Part shown: in pieces, positions 15,200-20,208 of the stretch
Layout of the letters: the number at the start of each line of letters is the position of its first letter
Numbering within the stretch: position 1 is the first letter of the stretch
Origin: CAMYLR01 sp039590215
Lineage (GTDB): Bacteria; Gemmatimonadota; Gemmatimonadetes; JACCXV01; JAHWKZ01
DNA: 20,208 bases
Assembly: GCA_039590215.1 (NCBI GenBank)
Contig: JBDHFX010000017.1
Span: 1-20,208, forward strand
Reading direction: 5' to 3'
The notes under the pieces: generated by a model
Seen by the model: the letters and a program-made list of their open reading frames with translations, nothing else
What the model was told of the DNA's origin: nothing
Databases searched by the model: none
Position numbers and translations under genes: made by a program

Positions 15200-15543
15200 G
15201 TGTTTAAGCGCTTCGGGATGACCCGAACCAACGTTTCCGCCGAGACGCTCCCACTCCGGTTGCCGACGCTCATCGTTCCCGAACCCGGTGTTCGTCCGGT
15301 CACGGTGGCTTCCGTACTCGACCCCGTGACCGAGAAGATCCTCGAATCGCTGGAACGCCAAAAGAGAGGCGGGCTGGACAATTCCCCGTCCGAGCCAAAC
15401 GCCCTAGCTGTGGCCGTGAACGACTCCTCAACCACCAGCGCGGAGCACTTGTCCACGAGGATCACGCTGATGAGCTCGCTGCTTGGGCCGATGGGAGAAG
15501 AACCGTCACATGCCGTGGCCACAGCCGCGAGTGGCATGATCAC
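15196..15543 (-). CDS. Small lipoprotein with Ig-like (BIG2-type) domain
   Basis: A 115-residue exported protein with a lipobox-like ATAC followed by DGSSP and one bacterial Ig-like domain. The domain has the BIG2-type pattern: a strand with VEESFTATARAFGSDGELSS, then WRSSDSRIFSVT, then ATVTGRTPGSGTMSV, and SAETLVRVIP. Such domains usually decorate surface proteins and bind ligands or extend other domains. The GTG at 15543 is the first legal start but gives a signal peptide of only 11 residues with no basic residue. The frame stays open upstream, encoding a hydrophobic run (LTACFALVIMPLAAVATAC) preceded by arginines, so the real start may be further up at a non-standard codon. It lies 17 bases after the preceding gene, and its stop overlaps the pirin start. 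Operonic. Confidence 0.62.
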   Translation of the reverse strand: MIMPLAAVATACDGSSPIGPSSELISVILVDKCSALVVEESFTATARAFGSDGELSSPPLFWRSSDSRIFSVTGSSTEATVTGRTPGSGTMSVGNRSGSVSAETLVRVIPKRLNT

Positions 15544-15560
15544 GAGGGCGAAGCAGGCGG

Positions 15561-15998
15561 TTAGGCCGTCGAGATTTCGTACCAGACGCGCCAGTTGCTC
15601 ATGTCCTCAGGTGGGCCCACGCCTTCGACTTCTGGGCCAGGTCCGTAAAGGCCGACCCACGACTGCGGTGATCCCGAGAACTCTCGGCTGTAGTGATCGA
15701 GGAAGTCGCTTGCAGTTACTTTGTCCAGTTCTTCGCCAACAAGCTCGACGACCAGGTGGTCTTCAACGTTCCCGTTGAAGATCTCGGCATCGACCTTCAC
15801 CCGGTTCTTCCTCGGATGGTCCGAGATCTTCCATGAGCCCTCTTCTGGAAAGCGGCTCTCGTGAACGATCCCTCCCTGGTTCTGACTGGACACCTTGCTC
15901 GAGAACACGAATTGCCCGTGTTCCCTGTGGCCGGGATCCAGCGTATCGAGGACTTGGATCCTCTTTAGAGTGACTTTGATCGGAACGCCTTCCGCCAT
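15561..15998 (-). CDS. Hypothetical soluble protein (145 aa)
   Basis: A 145-residue charged protein of unrecognised family. Beta-rich features dominate: IKVTLKRIQVLDTLDP, GQFVFSSKV, VKVDAEIFNG, DHLVVELVGEELD, followed by a Trp/Tyr/Pro-rich end (SWVGLYGPGPEVEGVG, NWRVWYEI). The layout suggests a small C2-like or jelly-roll sandwich, but no motif fixes a function. The ATG at 15998 is chosen over the 16199 start because AAAGGAG lies just upstream and the extra N-terminal 67 residues are low-complexity Arg/Pro without conserved character. It is upstream of the Ig-domain lipoprotein and pirin in what looks like an operon. Confidence 0.65.
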   Translation of the reverse strand: MAEGVPIKVTLKRIQVLDTLDPGHREHGQFVFSSKVSSQNQGGIVHESRFPEEGSWKISDHPRKNRVKVDAEIFNGNVEDHLVVELVGEELDKVTASDFLDHYSREFSGSPQSWVGLYGPGPEVEGVGPPEDMSNWRVWYEISTA

Positions 15999-16055
15999 CT
16001 GGGCTCCTTTCGAGCAGGCGATCGAACGGCCTACGCTTGCTTCCCACCCGTGGCA

Positions 16056-16084
16056 TCGCCAGGGCGGACTATGAACACTGGCGA
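16056..16084. promoter_or_regulatory. Inverted repeat TCGCCAG-N15-CTGGCGA
   Basis: A perfect seven-base inverted repeat (16056-16062 and 16078-16084) lies in the gap between the DUF1579-like gene and the 145-aa gene, where the latter's promoter must be. It might be an operator or a hairpin; there is no trailing T-run on the minus strand. Confidence 0.3.
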
Positions 16085-16156
16085 AAAACTGAACCTTCGA
16101 GGGGCCCAGCAGCAAGTCGGCGCCATACGGGGGCGACCGTGGAAAACGAAGGGGCG

Positions 16157-16675
16157 CTATTCCTGCCGGTGATATACCGCGTCGAATGTTGTCTCCCAAC
16201 TCTCGCCGCCATCGCGCGAGATCTGGATGACCTGCCGCACGGTGCCGTCCGGCTGAGGGGTCAGGGTCGTTTGATCCAGGTAGAGGCCCCCCTCAGCAAG
16301 CGGGATCTCGCCCCGGAATCGTACACCTTCATCACCGTGCATCTCCACGAGCTTCTTCTCCTTTAGGCCGCCCTGCCCCAGGGCGAACTGCGTGACCCAT
16401 ACCTGCTTCCAGGTTTGGGTGACCGGCTGGTAGTAGAACAGGCCCTTCCCCTCCCCGCCCGTTGCGGACATCCAGTGCTCCATGACCGCGCAGCCATCCA
16501 GGATCTTCTCGATCCGGTTCATCCCGACCTGCTCCTCGCCCACCGTCACCACCCAGTCGCCCAGCCAGAAGTCCAGCCGCTCCAACGCCGGCTCTTCCCC
16601 GCACGGGGGAGCCTGACCCCACGCCGTGGCCGGCGCGAGCGTGATTAGTCCCAGCCACAACCCGATCCTTTTCAT
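16157..16675 (-). CDS. Secreted DUF1579-like protein (172 aa)
   Basis: A 172-residue exported protein: signal peptide MKRIGLWLGLITLAPATAWG followed by a single domain resembling the DUF1579 family. The family signs are LERLDFWLGDWVV, EKILDGCAVMEHW, the WKQVWVTQFA strand and the end DGGESWETTFDAVYHR. These fit a lipocalin-like beta barrel that may bind a small hydrophobic ligand; no enzymatic motif is visible. Cys at the mature N-terminus and in the ILDGC segment could pair. The Met start 16675 lies before a short AGGTAAGA region with a weak Shine-Dalgarno. It is followed by the 145-aa gene after 158 bases. Confidence 0.75.
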   Translation of the reverse strand: MKRIGLWLGLITLAPATAWGQAPPCGEEPALERLDFWLGDWVVTVGEEQVGMNRIEKILDGCAVMEHWMSATGGEGKGLFYYQPVTQTWKQVWVTQFALGQGGLKEKKLVEMHGDEGVRFRGEIPLAEGGLYLDQTTLTPQPDGTVRQVIQISRDGGESWETTFDAVYHRQE

Positions 16676-16684
16676 CTTACCTCT

Positions 16685-16852
16685 CTAGAACGGTTCCCTG
16701 ACATTAACCACGGTGGACAGAGGCACTTGGTACACGTCAGCGGAGACGCTGCGGTGACTCGTGAAGTACAGGTACTCTCCATCAGCTGACACCGTGGGGC
16801 CGTATTCGTACTCGGCTGAGTTGATCTCCGGAGAAAGTATCGAGCCAAGGCT
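16685..16852 (-). pseudogene. C-terminal remnant of a PD40/TolB-like propeller protein
   Basis: An open frame of 55 codons, ending TAG at 16685 and bounded upstream by an in-frame TGA (16853-16855), reads SLGSILSPEINSAEYEYGPT then VSADGEYLYFTSHR and DVYQVPL. That is one PD40 (WD40-like) propeller blade: INS..Y.YGPTVS.DG.YLYFTS.R..SADVY. There is no start codon, and no upstream blade is found in any minus-strand frame to about 16990. So this looks like the broken-off 3' end of a large propeller gene. The remainder of the 322-base gap (16856-16997) shows no gene or strong repeat. Confidence 0.7.
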
Positions 16853-16997
16853 TCAAATACTACATGGGAACCTTTGTACTTCTGACTCGAACGACATGCC
16901 GTGGCTGCTCGATTGTAGCGACTGGAACCTGGCTCGGGTCGTGGCGTACAAGAAATGACAGAGATAGCCAGCCGACGTTCCGAACGGAGGTACCCTC

Positions 16998-17684
16998 ATG
17001 ACCCGTTCGCGTGCTGTACTCCCCGCAGTAACCCTGCTAGCCGGTGTCCTGACTTGTAGGGCTGAACCGACGACCACACAGAACTCGACTCCACGCGTCG
17101 TCGTCAAGTCCTCTCATGAATCTTCGACAGGAAACCTCTCAGGCGGCGTAGCTGTAGGACCTGGGGATGAGGCTCCCGAGATCGTGGTCCTCAACGATGC
17201 GCCGCAGGAGACCGCTACCCGGCGAACCGTTCGCAAGCCGGAGCCCGGGCCGCAAGTGATCTACCGTACTGTGTACATCAAAGAGCAGCCATCTGTCTCG
17301 GAGGAGTCCGAAGAGCCGGCCCCTGAGACCGTTCCGGAGACCATCGTCGAGCCGGCGACTACCCCGGTGGTCCCCGAGCCCCAGCCGGTCGACGTTCCTG
17401 ATCCGGTCGCGACGGCACCCCCGACATCCGACCCGACGACGGTTCCAACCGGTGGATCGAGCCGAACCGAGGACGCGATCGTGGGCGCGGCGATCGGTGC
17501 CGGGATCGGAGCGATCCTCGGCGGCAGGCGTGGCGCCCTGGCAGGCGGCTTGGGCGGTGCGATCGGAGGCGCTACCGGCGGACGAACGGGCGGGATTCTG
17601 GGCGGAGTCTTGGGCGGCGGCTCTCGTGGCGGTGCGTGCATACCTGAACCGAGATGCCACCCTCGAAGGGGCCGCTGTTACTGA
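16998..17684 (+). CDS. Proline/threonine-rich exported protein with glycine zipper
   Basis: A 228-residue probable envelope protein. The N-terminus (TRSRAVLPAVTLLAGVLTC) is a signal peptide with a lipobox-like end at Cys20. The middle third is low-complexity Pro/Thr/Glu/Val, a flexible linker. The C-terminal 70 residues are a glycine-zipper segment (AIVGAAIGAGIGAILGG and repeated GG-x-GG blocks), as in membrane-tethered or pore-forming surface proteins. It ends in a cysteine/arginine-rich tail (CIPEPRCHPRRGRCY). GGAGG lies upstream of the ATG. Function unknown. Its high GC third-position composition matches the neighbours. The 51-base gap to the convergent 17736 gene shows no terminator. Confidence 0.72.
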   Translation: MTRSRAVLPAVTLLAGVLTCRAEPTTTQNSTPRVVVKSSHESSTGNLSGGVAVGPGDEAPEIVVLNDAPQETATRRTVRKPEPGPQVIYRTVYIKEQPSVSEESEEPAPETVPETIVEPATTPVVPEPQPVDVPDPVATAPPTSDPTTVPTGGSSRTEDAIVGAAIGAGIGAILGGRRGALAGGLGGAIGGATGGRTGGILGGVLGGGSRGGACIPEPRCHPRRGRCY

Positions 17685-17735
17685 AACAGCGACGTCATTC
17701 TGAGGAGACACTCACTTGCGAGGGGAGAGTAGCGG

Positions 17736-17921
17736 TCAGGAAACGCTGATAAACTGGTCGGGACCCGCGTTCTCCTCCTCCTCCTGCTCAAGCTCCCGGA
17801 GCAGACAGTTTACCGTTTGCTGCACGAGTTCTTCGATCGTGACCCCGCGACGCTTCGCTTCATCCTCGTACGCCCGGTAGTGCTCGTCGGTGAGCTCTGC
17901 CAGGACCTTGACCTTGTGCAT
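17736..17921 (-). CDS. Ribbon-helix-helix-like small protein (61 aa)
   Basis: A 61-residue protein with a short N-terminal strand (KVKVLAELTDEHYRAYEDEA), then two helices (AKRRGVTIEELVQQTVNCLL and an acidic ELEQEEEE). The layout is that of a small ribbon-helix-helix DNA-binding protein or antitoxin-like regulator. AGGAGA precedes the ATG. No toxin-like partner lies next to it, so an antitoxin role is not supported. It lies 13 bases downstream of the DUF35 gene, so it may be the last gene of the thiolase operon. Confidence 0.62.
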   Translation of the reverse strand: MHKVKVLAELTDEHYRAYEDEAKRRGVTIEELVQQTVNCLLRELEQEEEENAGPDQFISVS

Positions 17922-17934
17922 CTAGACTCTCCTG

Positions 17935-18330
17935 TTAAGCTGGCACTCCCTTGTGCCCGTAGCAGAGGATCCCGCTGTGGCCCTCCCTGCGGATCAAGCG
18001 GAATTCGAGCGCTACCTCCATCCCCGGAAGTACCGTAGACGGATCGCAGTCAACGACCTGGGTCATAAGGCGGGCGCCTTCCGGCGTCTCTACCACCGCC
18101 ATGGCGTACGGTGCCTCCATCAGAAAATCGTTGGGAGGAACGTGTACGACCGTCGACGTTACCACTGTGCCCTTGCGCGACAGCGTCAGCTTCTCGAACT
18201 CCTCGCACCGGCACGAGGGGCAGAACCGCCGGATCGGAAAAACGACCTTGCCGCAACCGCTACAGCGACCGGCCTCCAGACGGTAGCGGGCGGGGATTTC
18301 TCTGGTGTATCTCGGACTAGGCATGATCAT
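17935..18330 (-). CDS. Zn-ribbon/OB-fold (DUF35) acyl-CoA-associated protein
   Basis: A 131-residue partner protein of thiolase and ketoacyl-CoA enzymes. It has a rubredoxin-like zinc ribbon (CSGCGKVV... CPSC, Cys23, 26, 37, 40) and then an OB-fold (LTLSRKGTVVTSTVVHVPP ... YAMAVVETPEGARLMTQVVD). In archaea the DUF35 protein holds acetoacetyl-CoA thiolase and HMG-CoA synthase together and binds CoA at a shared site; in bacteria relatives such as ChsH2 act with hydratases. The ATG overlaps the thiolase stop in ATGA, so the two are translationally coupled. All four zinc cysteines are intact, so the protein is probably functional. Confidence 0.9.
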   Translation of the reverse strand: MIMPSPRYTREIPARYRLEAGRCSGCGKVVFPIRRFCPSCRCEEFEKLTLSRKGTVVTSTVVHVPPNDFLMEAPYAMAVVETPEGARLMTQVVDCDPSTVLPGMEVALEFRLIRREGHSGILCYGHKGVPA

Positions 18331-19475
18331 ACCCTCTCGAAGATGTGGACCACGGAGCTCGCCCCTGATCCCCCCATGTTCTGCGCTAGACCGACGCGGG
18401 CGTTCTCCACCTGCCGTTGACCCGCTTCACCCTGCAGCTGCCTGAAGATCTCTATCGCCTGGGCGATCCCCGTCGCGCCGACCGGGTGCCCTTTCGACTT
18501 GAGGCCGCCGCTGGTGTTCACCGGGATCCGGCCGCCGATCGCCGTGATGCCATCGCGCGCGGCCGGACCCCCCTTGCCCTCCTCGAGGAACCCCAACGCC
18601 TCGATGCAGCAGATCTCCGCGATCGTAAAGCAGTCATGGACCTCGGCGATGTCGACGTCCCGCGGACCGATGTCGGCCATCTGGAACGCCCGCTGGCCCG
18701 ACTTCTGAACGGCATCCAGGAAGGCGGGATCGTCGCGGTCAGCCAGCGCCATCGAGCCACTCGCCAACCCGCTGGCGACGATCTTCACCGGCCGGTCGGT
18801 GAACTCCCTCGCCATGCCGAGGGGACAGAGGAGGACGGCAGCGGCACCGTCGGTCACCGGTGAGCAGTGGAGGAGGCGGAGTGGCTCGGATACCAGCGAC
18901 GATGCCATCACCTGCTCAGGGGTCACCTCGCGACGAAACTGGGCCTTCTCGTTCATCGCGCCGTGGCGATGGTTCTTGACGGCGACCCACGCCAGGTCCT
19001 CCTCGGTCGTGCCGTGTCGCTTCATGTGCGCGCGGGCGATCATCGCGTACAGTCCCGGAAACGTTACTCCGTAGTAGACTTCCAGCTCCTGGTCGGCGGC
19101 CGTCGCCAGCACGTTGGTGACGTCTGCGCCGTCGTTCATCTTCTCGACCCCGGCGGCCAGCACCAGATCGCTCATCCCCGAGCCCACCTCGATGAACGCC
19201 TGTCGCAGGGCGACCCCACCCGAGGCGCACGCCGACTCGACGTGCACCGCGGCCACCCCGGCCATTCCCAAGTGGTCGGCCATCAACGGCCCGAGGTGTT
19301 CCTGGCCCACGAACTGGCCGCCCGACATGCACCCCACGTGCAACGAGTCGATGCGATCCGCGCCGGCGTCACTCAGCGCGCCCGACGCCGCCTCGACGAA
19401 CATGTCGCGCAGCCCCTGATCCCAGAGCTCGCCGAACCGCGTCATCCCAGCTCCAACGATCGCGACGTCACGCAT
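18327..19475 (-). CDS. Thiolase-family acetyl-CoA C-acyltransferase (archaeal/SCP2 type)
   Basis: A 382-residue thiolase-superfamily enzyme that condenses or cleaves acyl-CoA; in its archaeal context it makes acetoacetyl-CoA. The nucleophile is Cys83 in VESACASGG. The other active residues are His280 in EVHDCF and His330 in KSKGHPVGATG. The last segment NMGGSG replaces the CxGG cysteine of classical degradative thiolases, as in SCP2-type and archaeal enzymes. The start ATG 19475 follows AGGAG. It is flanked by HMG-CoA synthase upstream and DUF35 downstream on the same strand, a three-gene order typical of archaeal mevalonate operons. No disabling change is visible. Confidence 0.93.
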   Translation of the reverse strand: MRDVAIVGAGMTRFGELWDQGLRDMFVEAASGALSDAGADRIDSLHVGCMSGGQFVGQEHLGPLMADHLGMAGVAAVHVESACASGGVALRQAFIEVGSGMSDLVLAAGVEKMNDGADVTNVLATAADQELEVYYGVTFPGLYAMIARAHMKRHGTTEEDLAWVAVKNHRHGAMNEKAQFRREVTPEQVMASSLVSEPLRLLHCSPVTDGAAAVLLCPLGMAREFTDRPVKIVASGLASGSMALADRDDPAFLDAVQKSGQRAFQMADIGPRDVDIAEVHDCFTIAEICCIEALGFLEEGKGGPAARDGITAIGGRIPVNTSGGLKSKGHPVGATGIAQAIEIFRQLQGEAGQRQVENARVGLAQNMGGSGASSVVHIFERV

Positions 19476-19496
19476 GTGGGTGTCTCCTAGTCGCCA

Positions 19497-20208
19497 TCAG
19501 TCATTGGCGATGATCTTCTCGCGGAACTTCGCGTACTCGCCGTAGGTCACGTACTGCCGCGGGCCTTCGAGCATCGAGCGAACGGTCGATGCCAGGCCCT
19601 GCACCTCGGGGAGCCTCTCCGTCGCCCTCAGCACGAACGAGTCGCTGCCCGCACCCGAGCCGAAGGAAGTGATCAGAATCAGCTCGCCTGGTTCGGCGAT
19701 GTCGAGGATCGCGGCCAGCCCCGTCGGCGACGAGCCCGAGTACGTGTTGCCCATCGTCGGAACCACCCACCCCGTTTCCAGCTGCTCCCTGCGGAAGCCG
19801 AGTGAAGACCGCGTGGGCGAAGTCGTCGGCCGTAAGGCCAGTCTTCTCCATGATCGCCCGGCTCGCCCCGAGCACGTGCTTGAAGTAGGCGGGCTCGCCG
19901 GTGAATCGACCCCCGTGCCGCGGATAGAACTCGCCTTCTCGCCGCCAGAAGTCCGCCGTATCCGACGTGTAGCTGTACGTCTCCACCACCTCCGCTACCA
20001 GATGATCCACCCCGAAGACGTACGCGGCTCCACCCGCGGAGGCCGAGAACTCGAGCGCGTCATCGGGCGCGCCCTGGGAGGTGTCCGCGCCGACCGCCAT
20101 CGCGTACTCGACCCGACCCGCCTCCACCAAACCCAGCGCGACAAACATCGCCTCCGTTCCCGCCTTGCACGCGAACTCGAAATCCGCGATGTGGACCTCC
20201 GGGCCGAT
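19497..20208 (-). pseudogene. HMG-CoA synthase, frameshifted, 5' end outside the window
   Basis: The HMG-CoA synthase of archaeal type condenses acetyl-CoA with acetoacetyl-CoA. Frame 1 runs from the window edge: EFACKAGTEA with the catalytic Cys (TGC, 20167-20169), RHGGRFTGEPAYFKHVLG, then DDFAHAVF ending at 19804. Family members continue with HQPN (catalytic His) and about 15 further residues before GF..EQ. Here only four bases (19800-19803) intervene, and the true sequence resumes in another frame at 19799 with GFRREQLETGWVVPTMGNTY, then SGSSPTGLAAILDIAEPG and the normal C-terminus to TGA at 19497. So about 40 bases are missing and the frame is shifted by one. Read through, frame 1 gives a scrambled end. 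It is either a genuine lesion or an assembly error. Confidence 0.85.

Noticed and set aside
15202..15361. N-terminal 54 codons of the longer pirin frame from 15361
   Set aside because: They overlap the Ig-domain lipoprotein in another frame, and are not part of the pirin family; length and ligand numbering fit a start at 15199.
14852..15778. A 308-codon plus-strand open frame opposite the pirin and lipoprotein genes
   Set aside because: It is antisense to two genes with clear family motifs, and its protein has no recognisable domain. High GC often creates such long shadows.
17736..17921. Small RHH-like gene as half of a toxin-antitoxin pair
   Set aside because: No toxin-sized partner in the expected adjacent position; upstream is the DUF35 gene with a known role, and downstream is the convergent glycine-zipper gene.

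Overview
The window reads as about 20 kb of a GC-rich, Gram-negative bacterial chromosome. A TonB-dependent outer-membrane receptor, several secreted proteins, small conserved proteins of no known function, a PD40-type propeller remnant and a histidine-catabolism hydrolase would suit a Gemmatimonadota-like or related environmental lineage. This is inference from gene content, because there is no rRNA or other phylogenetic marker here. I see no tRNA, rRNA, CRISPR array, insertion sequence or prophage gene.

Layout. (1) 1-3425: the 3' part of hutF (formimidoylglutamate deiminase), then small conserved proteins and two membrane proteins, one carrying a cysteine cluster like that of NapH/NosR-type iron-sulfur membrane proteins. 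(2) 3464-8214: a TonB-dependent receptor, then a NarL-type response regulator and its membrane histidine kinase, overlapping by a GTGA stop/start. (3) 8298-8972: a small membrane-anchored cysteine-rich protein and a DsrE-family protein, with a perfect GTAGGG-N6-CCCTAC palindrome between them. (4) 9063-13113 on the plus strand: a metallo-beta-lactamase/receiver-like/GAF fusion, a secreted serine hydrolase of the beta-lactamase/DD-peptidase fold and a family-2-like glycosyltransferase, tightly coupled. (5) 13151-16675 on the minus strand: a cupin, a hypothetical protein, a 40-residue membrane protein not previously called by length-limited ORF searches, a pirin, an Ig-like-domain lipoprotein, another hypothetical and a secreted DUF1579-like protein. 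(6) 16685-16852: the C-terminal remnant of a PD40/TolB-like propeller gene. (7) 16998-17921: a proline-rich glycine-zipper surface protein and a ribbon-helix-helix-like protein. (8) 17935-20208: a minus-strand operon of HMG-CoA synthase, thiolase and Zn-ribbon/OB-fold (DUF35) protein in the arrangement best known from archaeal mevalonate synthesis. The HMG-CoA synthase is frameshifted by a deletion that removes the catalytic-histidine motif.

The most unusual points are the broken HMG-CoA synthase beside two intact partners; two genes (pirin and glycosyltransferase) whose natural N-termini fall on a CTG codon inside a CTGA overlap with the preceding stop; a fused receiver domain that has lost several of its signature residues; and the short membrane ORF. 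I do not see a convincing wholly new multi-gene system. The cysteine-rich protein/DsrE/two-component neighbourhood is the best candidate for an undescribed redox- or metal-related circuit.
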